This document shows positions 1 through 9,975 of a stretch of DNA of 64,000 nt, one piece after another. The notes below the pieces were generated by a model. The model was not told the DNA's origin. It worked only from the letters and a program-made list of their open reading frames with translations, and did not search any database. Position 1 is the stretch's first letter. Each line of letters starts with the position of its first letter. Both the position numbers and the translations under genes were made by a program. Source of the stretch: Anniella stebbinsi (taxonomy: Eukaryota > Chordata > Lepidosauria > Squamata > Anniellidae); the NCBI GenBank assembly GCA_029215795.1, contig JARDYH010000007.1:92457263-92521262 (forward strand), given 5' to 3'.

Positions 1-455
1 ACCACTATCTCCTCCTCTTCCTCTTTTCCCTCCTTTTCTTCCTATTCTACCTCCTCCTCTTCTTCCTCTTCTACCACTATCTTCTCCTCTTCTTATTCTT
101 CCTCCTCCTCCTCCTCCTCCTCCTCCTCCTCTTCCGATTCTATCACTATGTCCTCGTGCTCCTCCTGTTCTACCATCATCTCCTCCACCTCCTCTTCTTC
201 CTTCTCCTTCACCTCCTCCTTTCTTTGAAATGAAACTTCACAACTTCTATCACCATCTCCTCCACCTCCACCTCCACCTCCACCTCCACCTCCACCTCCT
301 CCTCCTCCTCCTCCTCCTCCTCCTCCTCCTCCTCCTCTTCTTCTTCTTCCTCCTCTTCTTCTTCTTCCTCTTCTTCTTCTTCTTCCTCTTCTTCTTCTTC
401 TTCTTCCTATTCTATCAACATCTCTTCTTCCTCTTCCTTTTCTTCTTCTTGCTAC
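1..455. repeat. Pyrimidine-rich microsatellite (CCT/TTC/CCA)n
   Basis: Almost every base on the + strand is C or T, arranged as interrupted CTC, TTC, CCA and CCT triplets. The opposite strand is a polypurine tract. Open frames through it (poly-Glu, Gly, Arg on one strand, poly-Leu, Phe, His on the other) are artefacts of the triplet repeat and are not genes. The tract runs off the left edge, so its true length is unknown. Confidence 0.95.
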
Positions 456-470
456 ATGCAAAGAGTAGCA

Positions 471-790
471 CCAGAGTTCTCACCTCTCCTCCCATACCCA
501 CTCAGTATGTAACTGGGGAAAATATCAAAGATTACACACCAGAAGTGAGGGAGGTATGAATCTTAAAGCCACTGTTCAACGCCGATGTCAGTCAGAATAC
601 TTGAGAAAGCTCCATTAGGAAATGGTCACCCATAGGGTATTCTATAAAATAGCTGAGATTTGAGAGGCTATGCTCCTTTAGGCATATGGGTTTGTTTTGG
701 TTTTCTGGGATGATGCGCTTCAATTGTACTTTACAGAGTATCAGCTAACAAGCTTTATGAATAAATACATAAATAGGGAGGTCCTGATAC
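471..790. other. No feature recognised
   Basis: Ordinary AT-moderate sequence after the pyrimidine tract. I see no repeat family, coding signal or RNA gene in it. Confidence 0.4.
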
Positions 791-795
791 ATTAA

Positions 796-1160
796 ACATA
801 AAAACATAGGAAGAGACCATCTGGTTCAGACCAACAAACCAAACTCTAGTTGGGGAAACAATTTCCAATAATGACCAATTAGTTGCTTCTGGTGAGTCCA
901 CAGCAGCCATGAAGACAGCAAAAGAACATCAGAAGAGCCCTGCTGGATCAGACCAAGGGTCCATCTAGTCCAGCACTCTGTTAGTGGCCAACCAGCTGTC
1001 CACCAGGAACCCACAAGAAGGACACAGGTGCAACAGCACCCTATCACTCATGTTCCCATACAATTCTTCCCCTCATAGTTTTCTCCTCCCCAAGTAACTG
1101 ATATGCAGAGGTAAACTGCTTCAGAACATGGAGGTTCTATAAGCCTTCCTGCTCATAGCT
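796..1160 (-). mobile_element. LINE 3'-tail fragments, two adjacent copies (CR1-like)
   Basis: The segment reads as the reverse complement of a LINE tail that recurs at 9169, 39187, 44354 and 63085. Its signature is a line such as 'tggatcagaccaagggtcca' followed by a 'gtggccaaccagctgtc' block and a 'gttccc' block. A more decayed copy begins near 796 ('catctggttcagaccaa') and a better one near 915. The + strand copies at 39 and 63 kb end in a TTATGTTCT-like terminus, so these two are 3' ends in minus orientation. The clade assignment to CR1-like LINEs is from memory of amniote repeats and is inference. Confidence 0.7.
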
Positions 1161-1171
1161 GTGGGTAGACC

Positions 1172-1410
1172 TTTAATCCTAGTGGAGGCTGCAGTCTCCG
1201 ATGTCAGTGGAGTGGTAAATCTGCTCCAGGTTTCAGCCGGAACCAGTCAGAACTCTAATGGTGCTCCTTTAGAGTTCTGACTGGTTCTGGTGGTTTCTAT
1301 GCTCCTCACCTTAGATGGCTCCTTTAGAGTTCTGACGGGTTCTGACTGAAACCTGGAGCATGTTCACTGTCCCACTGGCATTGGAACTACCAGCTTCCAG
1401 TGTTTACTCC
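1172..1410. mobile_element. Foldback hAT MITE, family A, copy 1 (with target duplications)
   Basis: The element proper is 1180-1402. The left arm reads 'agtggaggctgcagtctccg' and the right arm is its degraded inverse ending 'cagcttccagtg'. The core holds 'ttctgactggttctg' in both orientations. Flanks 1172-1179 (tttaatcc) and 1403-1410 (tttactcc) agree at 7 of 8 bases, an 8-bp target duplication as expected for the hAT superfamily. It encodes nothing, so it must have been mobilised in trans. Eight further copies lie in this window. Confidence 0.85.
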
Positions 1411-2328
1411 ATGCCTTTTTGCAACACAGCCTTCTCTAGCCCAGTGCCCTCTAGATCTATTGCACCACAATTCCCAGCATGCCCCAACCATGTCTCATCC
1501 GTATTTGAAGCCTTCCATGTTAGGTGCCATCATCCTTACATCATCTTGTGGCAGTGAATTCCATAAGTGAATTCCAGAGCCATCTATAGGTAAACATTGC
1601 ACACGGGTCATTTCACTTTATGTGTAACGGCAACAGAGCACACAGATGGGCTATCCACTAGAAACTTGTTTAGAATCAGCAGGAGCTCCCAATTCCTGTC
1701 TGCTTTTCAACAAGACGTTAGAGCTTGACCCCGTCTTTCCTGGGCATGAAGCTGGTTCTTGGGAGAGGGCTTATGTCAATACTCCGAAATTACACGTTCC
1801 ACCACATTGCCCAGTAATTGCATCTCCAAAAAAAGCAATTACTGTTACCTTGTGACTTGCACACAGTGGCTTCGAAAGACAATACATTATTTATTTATCC
1901 ATCCTCTAATGATGGATCCAGCCTGGAAGCATTTCCTCCCTGATGCTTGGTTCATAGCAATTAACCTGTGATTAAATGGGCAGCCATCACCACTGGGAGA
2001 GATCTTCCAAGTGCCAGCTCCCTCCAACGCACACCTTGCACTTCATTCCCCCCCTTTTCCATGACATATAGTTCTGCGTTTCAGAGGTGCATAAGTTTTT
2101 ACCCATCATTGGGAGAAGCAGAGTTATAATTATATAGAAGGCATTTTAAAAAGAGCAGAACACATTATGCAAAATATGACTTCATTCTGCAACATACTTA
2201 ATTTATACATGTGTCAGAACTCACAGCTACATGTTATTAGAGAGTACCTTTGCCATTTGACTGGCAGGTGGCAGAGGGTGGGATGGCCTGCCTGGCATTT
2301 GCTTTGGGGTCAGTTGCCAGAAAAACAA
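1411..2328. other. Mostly unannotated; short repeat fragment near 1435-1500
   Basis: Around 1435-1500 there is a degraded piece of a dispersed repeat related to the 'ctccagatgt...ggactacaa' palindromic repeats seen at 6605, 7200, 12020, 13510 and 60655. The remainder has no recognisable feature. Open frames at 1646-1971 have no family signature. Confidence 0.35.
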
Positions 2329-2440
2329 GGGGAGAGGCCGTAGCTCAGTGGCAGAGCCCTTGCTTTGCATGCAAAAGGTGCCAGGTTCAATCCCCAGCAG
2401 GTAAACCTAGGAAAGAACCCTGCCTGAAACTCTGGAGTGT

Positions 2441-2925
2441 CATGCCTTACCTTGAGGAAGATTCCTGTGATGAAGAAGAGGAGAGGGAGAGCCAGAATAG
2501 CGGGGCCCAGCGGGAGACAGGTGGGCAGCTGGAAGCTTCAGCCAGCAGCACTCCCAGGGACCTCTGGAAGAGCAGCCTGGCACATCTAGCAACTTTCCTG
2601 AACTTCCCCAAATGCAGGAGCTGGAGCCAGAAATAATTCACCCTTCAAAACTATGCAGGATCAAACACCAGCAGCAGAGAGACAGGAAGAGATCAGAGCA
2701 TGTGGCCTCTCTTAAGAACAACATGCTGACCTAATGAGCCAGCTGCGCTGATTAACGGCCAGCTATAAATTAACTCAGCCAGGGCTGATTCTCTGCTGCA
2801 GACAAAGGCTCTTCAACTCTCCTCTTTCTCATCAGAGGAATCTTCCTCGAGGCATGGCATGGCATGGCATGGCATGGCATGGCATGGCATGGCATGGCAT
2901 GGCATGGCATGGCATGGCATGGCAT
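2441..2925. mobile_element. Inverted-repeat element inserted in the SINE
   Basis: The left arm at 2441-2485 (contains 'cttgaggaagattcctgtga') is the inverse of 2817-2856 (contains 'atcagaggaatcttcctcga'), with about 40 bp of matching arm. Both arms, read inward, translate to a short acidic peptide (LEEDS followed by C or S, then DE and a Glu/Lys-rich run). The interior reads in one frame as acidic and then basic sequence (an EEQPGTSS stretch, later a lysine/arginine-rich stretch near 2640-2700). This resembles the C-terminal coding end of a retroelement, comparable in composition to 53,840-54,420. The right terminus abuts a GGCAT array. Inverted termini would fit a DIRS-like or foldback element; the class is not established. 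Confidence 0.55.
2851..2925. repeat. (GGCAT)15 microsatellite
   Basis: Fifteen perfect GGCAT units. They begin exactly at the terminus of the inverted arm described for 2441-2925; the left terminus has a single matching 'catgcc'. The array therefore probably grew from the ATGCC end of the inserted element. The open frames across it (repeated MAWHG or CHAMP peptides) are artefacts. Confidence 0.97.
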
Positions 2926-3114
2926 GGTGAGCCATTGCTGCCAGTTGGTTTTGATAGCACTGGGATAGGTGGACCAAGGTCTGACTCATATTATATTCCA
3001 CAATTGTTCATTTCAAGAGCTGTCAACTATTTCTGAACTCTTCCTGCAGCATTCCAAGGCAGGGGTGGGAAAGAGGCTGGTAGTTCTCTGGATGCTCTGC
3101 AGATGATCAACAAG

Positions 3115-3299
3115 GGTTTCTGCAGTGGAGGCTGGTGGCTCCAATGTCAGCAGGGTGGTGAATCCGCTCTGGGTTTCAGGCAGAACTTTAAAGGAGCTAC
3201 CCGAGGTGCAGAGCCTGCCAATTGTTTCATATCTTGGATAGCTTCTTTAGAGTGCTGACTGAAACCCAGAGCAAATTCACAGCCTCCACTGGGTTTATG
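3115..3299. mobile_element. Foldback hAT MITE, family A, copy 2
   Basis: Element 3123-3291, starting 'cagtggaggctggtggctcc' and ending 'agcctccactg', the canonical ends of family A. Flanks 3115-3122 (ggtttctg) and 3292-3299 (ggtttatg) agree at 7 of 8 bases. This is one of the best preserved copies and can anchor a consensus. Confidence 0.9.
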
Positions 3300-5329
3300 T
3301 CTCCCAATTCTTAACAGTGGCAACAACAAAATGACTTTCCCCATCTAAATTAGGCTGCTGACATGAAGAAAGTTTAGAGGTTACCAGGAGTGAACATCTG
3401 TGTAAAAGTACTATGAGCTCAGCTCACTTCCGGTATTGCAAACAACTCTTTGGCTCAGAACACATGCTCAGAGGTACCCTGTTCTTTCAGTCTTAGTCCA
3501 TGTGTTTTGCACCTGGCTCTGCTTGATGGATATTGGGGCTCTTGTGAAGAACAAAGTAGACCAGACAGCCATGAGGCTTGCCCAACCCCATTTTAAGGGA
3601 TCCTAGGCAGAGGATCTTTGGTTGCCCACAGCCTCACTTGTGTACTTACTGCTGCAAGCGAGCACTGTGGATGCCCCTGTGGTCATACCAGCCCTGCCTG
3701 GATGCTTCTGGAGGACAATTCTGGCCTCTCGCTGGGATGGACCGAACCCAATCAGCCCCAAGAGTCCCTGTGATGTTCTGCCTGCAAAGGCCTTGATGCC
3801 CATCTCTCACCCACACTCTTCTGGATGTCCCTCTCCCTGCCCGGGCGGCCTCCTGCCGATGTCACCAATTCCACGTCCAGGCTGCTTCCCGGAGCTAGCA
3901 AGGCGACGCGTCAGAGCAGGGACGCCATAATGAGACTGGATGACCACACACTGCTGGGACAAAGCCAGGGAGAATCTCTCAGCAAGGAAAGGTTAATTTG
4001 GAAGACCGCGTCTCGCTCGCTTAGTGTCAGTAAAGACCTCTTTAGCAGGCAGAGTATAGATCGGCAGCTGGGATTTTGCCTGCCGCAGCAGAAAATGCCA
4101 GACGGCTGTGTAAATTCCACACATTAATGCATCAGACAAAAATAACCATCCAACCCCCTCTTAAAAAAACACCTCTCCTCCCCCCGCAAAGCTACATCAC
4201 ACCAAGATAAAATTCAGCTTGGGGCAAAGTTAGCTGGACGCTGGCCATTTTGGCGAACTTGTGGTACTTCTTCCCCAACCAAGGGGTGGGACCTTGTTTC
4301 TGGCCCTGGATGGATTGAGTACAAAGGTAGCCACTGATGACTTCCATCAAAAATGAGGAAATGCATCACTAAAAAGAGGACAAAGGTGGATGGTGATTTG
4401 CATAACATTTACATATGCTAATTTATATATATTAACTTGGAAATTATTATTTCTATTTAACTAGAAATGTCATACTTCCCATCATAGGGCGGAATGTGAG
4501 CGCTCATCCCACAGGTGCTTGCCCTGTCGCGGCTGCCACCCACCCCTGCAAGCCAGGCCCTGTGAGCCTCCGCCAAGTGCCCGTGAAGCCTCGGCAGCCC
4601 TATCACTCTCACAGCCCTTGCAGATGAGGGAGGAGTCAGCATGGGGGCCCCGCCAGCCATAATGGGGCACGGGAGCTTCTGTGGCAGCCAGGGTGGTCTC
4701 TCCAGAGACTCCCAAAAGTGGTTCAAAGCCTCATACTGAATGGAGGGATCCAAAACCAGCAAGTTTACTTAGTTGAAGTCATGGGAGAGGCAGGCGGGGG
4801 TGTAGGGAGCTAGTGGAAACAGGGAGAGAAACAGACCCAAATGTACAATGGGAGTTAAAATAGAATAGGATTAACTGAATTTGTCCAAAGACCATATGAA
4901 AAGATAACAAAGTAAAATACGTGTCAAATTCCATGTACAAGTATGCATAGGACCACCAGCCATTATCAAAAAAAGGGGGGGATTAAAACATGTTTAAAGT
5001 TCCCCATAAAGTATACATATGACAGAATTTAGTATTTGGACTTTACTAAAACAAAACTAGGGCTTGAAATGAGAACTATTCTAAAAGCAATAAAAAAATA
5101 AAAATTGAGGGCAGCTGTTGCATCCCAACTCACCTGGAGGGGATGCATTTCGAAAAGTCTGTTTTAATGCATTTATGTGTGCACAGCAAGGGCAACCCAG
5201 AAATCTTCTCCAAGGGCAAAATAGGGATGTTGGTCTGCCAGGGGTGGATTAAAAAAGATAAAGAACCATTGCCAGCAAACAGAGAATGGTGGAGCCTGGA
5301 GGGTGATTCTGAAGCAGCAAGAACTTCTA
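3300..5329. other. Mostly unannotated stretch, GC-rich block near 4490-4760
   Basis: No coding signal, RNA gene or named repeat recognised. 3890-4190 is treated separately as a possible conserved element. 4490-4760 is locally GC-rich with stop-free frames of about 100 codons on the minus strand, but their composition is not protein-like and no family is recognised. Confidence 0.35.
3890..4190. other. Candidate conserved noncoding element
   Basis: This stretch lacks repeat signatures and contains motifs such as 'aggttaatttgg', 'cctctttagcaggc' and 'cacattaatgcatcag', with moderate GC and intact CpGs. The impression that it is conserved rests only on its texture; a cross-species alignment is the test. 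Confidence 0.25.
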
Positions 5330-5450
5330 GGCAGGATCTACGCTACTGCTTTATAACGGCATTGACATATGTTGGGGCCTATGACACGTTCCATATACTG
5401 TTTTCAAACCTCTTTCAAAGTGTTACATCCTGCTTGGTGTAGATCTGGCC
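5330..5450. mobile_element. Short MITE, family B, copy 1
   Basis: The left end 'ggcaggatctacgctactgc' is the inverse of the right end 'ttggtgtagatctggcc'. The inner sequence 'tttataacggcattgaca' and 'ttccatatactg' recurs at 13,974-14,001 plus 19,588-19,670. No clear target duplication is visible. The superfamily is not assigned; termini of the GGNCNGATCTACAC kind recur at 24,771 and, more loosely, 43,461. Confidence 0.65.
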
Positions 5451-6669
5451 CAAGAGGTGCTTGAGGAATACAATATTTGCAAATTCTGATAAGAACAGGC
5501 CTGGATCCACACCCCGCCCCAGGGACTGTCTGTTCATCTTCTTTGTTCCACAGTGGCTGCACGGTGCTGCTGCGTCAGTTCTACAATGCAGCTGCTGACT
5601 CACAGCCAGCGTGGGGCTTTTCCCTGAAGCTGTGCTTTAAAAACATTGGGGACTTACTCGGACTTTTTCCTGCCAATTGAGGTAACCACAGCTTTTCTGC
5701 CATTTGACGTCACTTCAGCATTGAGCCAGGGGCATTCCAGGGCAAATGGCAACAGCTTACTGGTCACTCGAAACCAGGTAGGGGGCAGGCCCGAGTATCC
5801 AGGTGGGTGCCAAAAAGTCTGCACTGCTTTCTGCAATGGGAATTCCCTGCCTCCACCCCACAGCAGAGAAACCATGGGGTTTAGCAACAAAGCGTCCCCG
5901 TGAAGGCAAGCTCCCAGACTCCTGTGCAGACTGCAATTTAGTTTGCAGCTTTATCCACACTTACCTGGGAGTAAGTCCTATTGAGCTCAACGGGGCTTAA
6001 TGCTGAGTAGCTACTTTCACATCAGTTTTTGTCCTTCCTAAGCATTCTTGGCTCAAAAAAAGGGGGAGAGTTTCAGTGTTCTAAAATACTTTGTTTTTGA
6101 GAAAAGAAATCCAATTAGAAATGTTATTTGTAGAGAAAATGTGTCTTAAAATAATGTTGAAATACATATTTAAGTGTGAATGTTTGTACAGAGCGGACTT
6201 GCGGGTGAACACATGCCCGTCCCCCCAAAAAGGAATACAGGCCAGGAAGGAACTGATAATTTGTCCCCCCCTAGTGATAACGAGATCAGGAAATTTCAGT
6301 GTTCTCTCCCCACCCCATATTCCTCACTACCTCCTAAAACTGTGCTTCACCTTCAAACCATAATGTCCTGGGAGAGGAAATAAAATCAATAAAGAGGATT
6401 TACCCACACTATATTTCTGAAAAAGGTGGATGTAGTTCTGGCGGTAAAGCAAGGATGAGATTTATAAATGAGGGTAACGGGCTTCTTTTCCCCTGGTCGA
6501 GGATGCTTCCTTGATGGTACACAGAGCCTGCAAGCTGAGCCAGCCTCAGCATATAAATTACAGGTTTAGCCCAACTGGATGAGGCCAAGATACAGTCTAG
6601 TCCAGCCTTCTCCAACTTGGTGCCTTCCAAACATGTTGGCTCGGGATTCTGGATATTGTAGTCCAATTC
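5451..6669. other. Mostly unannotated; small repeat pieces
   Basis: Apart from the 5925-6015 palindromic repeat and a 'ccttctccaacttggtgcc' fragment at 6603-6665, nothing is recognised. Open frames at 5646-6000 and 6091-6383 lack domain signatures and overlap repeats. Confidence 0.35.
5925..6015. repeat. Short palindromic dispersed repeat
   Basis: Contains 'cacttacctgggagtaagtc' followed by 'attgagctcaacggggctta', a foldback. I recognise this as a common squamate dispersed repeat ('ctgggagtaagtcccattga' type). Weaker traces of similar sequence lie near 60,030 and 61,140. Confidence 0.5.
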
Positions 6670-7192
6670 CAGTGGAGGCGGGTGGTTCCAAAGTCAGTGG
6701 GGTGGTGAAACCGCTCTCAGTTTCAGTCAGAACCAGTCAGAACTGAAAGAACTGGGCATATTTAGGCTTGAGAAGAGAAGACTGAGAGGAGGCATGATAG
6801 CACTCTTCAAGAACTTGAAAAGTTGTCATGCAGAGGAGGACCAGGATCTCTTCTTGATCATCCCAGAGTTACAGGAAGCCAAATTCCGGCTGGACATCAG
6901 GAAAAACTTCCTGACTGTTCGAACAGTATGACAATGAAACCAATGACCTAGGGAAGTTGTGGGCTCTCCCACACTAGAGGCATTCAACAGGCAGCTGGAC
7001 AGCCATCTGTCAGGGATACTTTAAGCTGGATTCTTGCATTGAGCAGGGGGTTGGACTCGATGGCCTTATATGCTCCTTCCAACTCTACTATTCTATGAGA
7101 ACTCTAAAGGAGCGATCCAAGATGTCCTCCGGTGACCGAAACCCAAACCAGATTTGCTGCCTCACCGACATTGGAGATACCAGTCCCCACTG
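6670..7192. mobile_element. Foldback hAT MITE, family A, copy 3, split by CR1
   Basis: The left arm starts 'cagtggaggcgggtggttcc' at 6670 and continues to 'cagtcagaact' at 6744. The right part resumes at 7098 'agaactctaaagg' and ends 'cagtccccactg' at 7192. Excising 6745-7103 restores a normal copy. No convincing 8-bp target duplication remains. Confidence 0.82.
6745..7097 (+). mobile_element. CR1 LINE 3' end nested in MITE-A
   Basis: Starts 'gaaagaactgggcatattta', matching the C-terminal ORF2 region and 3' UTR of the CR1 copies at 22.6, 42.3 and 47.6 kb, and ends 'ctactattctatg'. The host MITE sequence 'agaact' is repeated on both sides (6739-6744 and 7098-7103), giving a 6-bp target duplication. 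The copy is severely 5' truncated, as is usual for CR1. Confidence 0.9.
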
Positions 7193-7893
7193 AGTTCACC
7201 ACATCTGGAGGGCACCAGGTTGGGGAAGGCCAATCAAGTCCCAGCATCCTGTTTCCAGTAGCAGGCAGCCAAGTGCTGCTGGGAGGTCCAACAGTAGGCC
7301 AAGAAGGCAACAGGGATGCCTTTGTCCCCTTTTGTCCCCAGGGATGTTGGAAAAATCTGTAACGGATTCAAATGAGTTCAGATTTCTATGAATCCAACCT
7401 GCGGATTCCGCAGCAGGCCGGCTTTTTCCGAAGTTGCATGGATTCCATGGACCACCGGCTGGTGGGGTTGGAGGAATTTCCATAGATCCCCATTTGCAAA
7501 CAGAACCAAAATTCTCATCCAATTCTGTCAATGTGCAAATGGCGGAACGAAAGACACCTGGCAATCTGAGAAACACAGATGGAATGGATTGAACAAATTC
7601 AGTGCATCCTTGACCCCACTCCGCCCCATCTTGGCCAAACAACTGGCTGTCAGAGCTATTCTACCCCCAAATATGGTGGTTCTCTGAGGAACTGCACACT
7701 TTCTTGATACCAGCTCATAACTGTTGGATGGCAGAGGATCAAACCAGGGAAAAGGTGCAAGCTAAGGGTGAACGGGTTCACGGAGCTCTTTAAGCAGCCA
7801 GCAAGGGTCACGCAGGGTGCAGCGCTCTTTAATAAGCATCATACCTTGGGTGCAAACAGCAACGTGTGTGGGGGAGTGTTGCCTTGCAGCCAG

Positions 7894-7894
<1 letters not shown>

Positions 7895-7933
<39 letters not shown>
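7895..7933. repeat. (TAT)n microsatellite
   Basis: Perfect trinucleotide array of about 13 units. Confidence 0.97.
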
Positions 7934-7934
<1 letters not shown>

Positions 7935-8105
7935 TCATCTCTTTCTCGCTCATGGCAGTTTTTCTAGACGGACATGACGGGCTTTGCCAAATCATGCTGT
8001 CTTTTATTGATTCAGGAATTTCCTGACGATTGAGCATGTTTTAAGTATGACTGCTTTTTGGATGTTGGTGTGGATGTATTCTGGTGGACCCAGTTTCTGG
8101 AGGTT

Positions 8106-8110
<5 letters not shown>

Positions 8111-8141
<31 letters not shown>
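8111..8141. repeat. (TA)n microsatellite
   Basis: Perfect dinucleotide array of about 15 units. Confidence 0.97.
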
Positions 8142-8145
<4 letters not shown>

Positions 8146-8195
8146 CAGGTGACTGATGTGACTAATGGAATAATTGTAACCTTGTCCTGTTGCCA

Positions 8196-8680
8196 TATTA
8201 TTAATATTATTATTATTTCATTTCTTTACTGCCCAATACCCAAATTCTCAGATCAGTTTACATCAATTCATAAAATAATAAAATAAATCTTAAAACTACA
8301 GTATAAAATACAGTATAAAATTTTACATATATAAAATTTAAAACAAATTAGGCAGCTGAAAACGGTTTCAATAAAATACTAGACCTGTCTAGATGCCTGA
8401 CATAAATCCCCCATCATATGCCACTAAATGCAGTCTTAACCTGCTGCCAAAAAGATGACAGTGTTGTTGCTAGGCAGACCTGAGTGGAAAGCTCCTTCCA
8501 AGTTGGGGGGGGCACCACTGAGGAGACCCTCTCTCTGGCTGCCACCCTCCAAGCCTCCCTCGGAGGAGGCATTCAGAGGGCCCCCCAGATGTTGGTCGTA
8601 GAGTCTGGGTATGTTCAGGTTGCGAGAGGAATTCTGTCAGGTATTGCAGTCCGGGTTTTAGCCTGGGTTTCTTGTGCATA
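8196..8680 (-). mobile_element. LINE 3' region, minus strand
   Basis: The AT-rich start (reverse of an 'aataaaataaa' tail) followed by 'gcctgacataaatccc' and the GC-rich 'gaccctctctctggctgcc' block matches, from memory, a widespread squamate LINE 3' region related to the tails at 23,955 and 28,340. No complete domain is left. Confidence 0.5.
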
Positions 8681-9168
8681 AGAACACTAACATGTTCAAA
8701 ATGTGTATTAGTTTGGGATTTGGTTCTCTCTGTTAGAAGCCTAGCCTGCTTTGCTCTGCTGCTTTCTGGATTCAGCCTGCTTTATGCAGCCACTTCTGCT
8801 AACAAGGAAAGTGCCAGAGTTTAATCACACCTCTTGTTTCATAATCCCCGGTGTGTGGGGCTAGGCAATAAAAAGAATGTGCTCTGCACGTGCTCAGAGG
8901 TATTGTGCTCTCGGCCACAGAGTCCAGGGCTGAGATCTGGCTCAGATTAAGCCGTAGATCAACACATATACACATTCACGATATGAATATATTGTAGAAA
9001 AAGTAGCCATGTTTGTTGTAGCAAAATGACGGCATAAGAGATGCCAAAGGAAGGGTGCTGAGCTGGATTTCCTTTAATGAGAAAATGTGGCTTTATTACT
9101 GGGGTTCAGTGGGGGGGGGGGTGAAAGGAGCCTGAAAACACCTTGTCACTTTTATGGAGGGTCAACAT
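8681..9168. other. Unannotated; weak LTR-like traits
   Basis: 'ggctaggcaataaaaagaat' near 8862 holds a polyadenylation-signal-like AATAAA, and the sequence around it could be part of a decayed LTR, but no ends or duplications are found. The remainder is unremarkable. Confidence 0.25.
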
Positions 9169-9300
9169 AAGAACATCAGACGAGCCCTGATGGAGCAGAC
9201 CGAGGGTCCATCTAGTCCAGCACTCTTTTTACACAGTGGCCGACCAGCTGTCAATCAGGGGCCCACAAGCAGGACATAGTGCGTTATTGGAGGGATATTT
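9169..9300 (-). mobile_element. LINE 3'-tail fragment, minus strand (CR1-like)
   Basis: Carries 'aagaacatcagacgagccct' and 'gagggtccatctagtccagc', the same tail as at 915, 39,187, 44,354 and 63,085. Confidence 0.75.
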
Positions 9301-9802
9301 TTCCTCCCTGCCCTGCTTTTTAGAAAAAAAAACCTCACATATTGATTTGTTCCTATTTGCAAGGGGGTGCAGCAGAGGTGCGACCTAAATCCCCCTCCCC
9401 CCCCATACAAAGTCCCCTAGGAAAAACTGTATGTCATGACATACGGTCATTCTGCGAGCATTGTTGAGGACAAGGTTTGGGATAGCAATTCTGCTGCCAT
9501 CCCTGCCTGCCCCTAAAAATAACCTAGGATTCCTTGCCTTGAAAAATTAATCGAAATACACACACCCCCCCAATATTTGACCCCTGCAAATGGAGTGACA
9601 AATGTAAGAGAGTCGTTTGTGCTCAGCAATAGTACACGGTTATTGTGCTTTTCACATTTAAGACAAAGAGGGACTTCTTCCAAGACAGCATCAAGACAAA
9701 ACCAGCATAATCTTCTCTCTCTGACACAATAGAAGAAGGTGAACACAGGCCATCCCTCTTGACATTTGGTCTCCCCTACACACTTAGCACACTTAGCATC
9801 TG

Positions 9803-9975
9803 GGCGCTTCGTATAGGGTGGCCTATCAATCCAAATAAAAATGGGTTCCAGTCCTCTAATTTGGATTTCTATTAGATGAATATTTTAACTGCAGAAGTCT
9901 AAAGCACACCTCCCCCTCCCTGCAACAATAAGCGTGTTTTGTTGAGTAAATGCATCTACTTTTCTAAAGAAGCTT
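9803..9975. repeat. Dispersed repeat pair 1, copy 1
   Basis: Shares an extended alignment with 25,809-25,993: both contain 'agggtggcctatcaat', 'caaataaaaatg', 'ttgcagaagtctaaa' or a close variant, and 'gagtaaatgcatct'. No terminal inverted repeats or coding capacity are seen. Confidence 0.7.

Larger units (their letters stand above)
2329..3001 (+). mobile_element. tRNA-Ala-derived SINE, split by an insertion
   Basis: The 5' part (2329-2437) is a tRNA-like head: A box 'tagctcagtgg' at 2340, an anticodon-loop-like 'tttgcat' (TGC, alanine) near 2365, and B box 'ggttcaatccc' at 2384-2394. It continues into the SINE body 'cctgcctgaaactctggag'. The body resumes at about 2928 ('gagccattgctgccag') and ends with 'ggtggaccaaggtctgactc' to about 3000. 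The break comes after 'ctggag', so 2438-2927 is a later insertion. The head would once have carried an internal pol III promoter. The broken copy is not expected to be a tRNA gene: the acceptor stem is not formed. The organisation (tRNA head, core, LINE-like tail) matches common squamate SINEs; the family name is left open. Confidence 0.82.
7193..8195. other. Repeat fragments plus unannotated sequence
   Basis: 7203-7240 ('tctggagggcaccaggttgg') is a dispersed palindromic-repeat fragment. 7340-7520 is rich in 'gattc' and 'ttccatgg' words resembling hAT subterminal sequence, without clear ends. 7760-7890 has no recognised repeat. No gene is seen. Confidence 0.35.

Noticed and set aside
93..559. 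Poly-Glu/Gly and poly-Leu/Phe open frames
   Set aside because: They arise from the triplet repeat at 1-455 on both strands.
2337..2410. A functional tRNA-Ala gene
   Set aside because: A and B boxes are present, but the sequence has no matched acceptor stem and runs into a SINE body that recurs in squamates.
2854..3036. Open frame with MAWHG repeats
   Set aside because: Translation of the GGCAT microsatellite.
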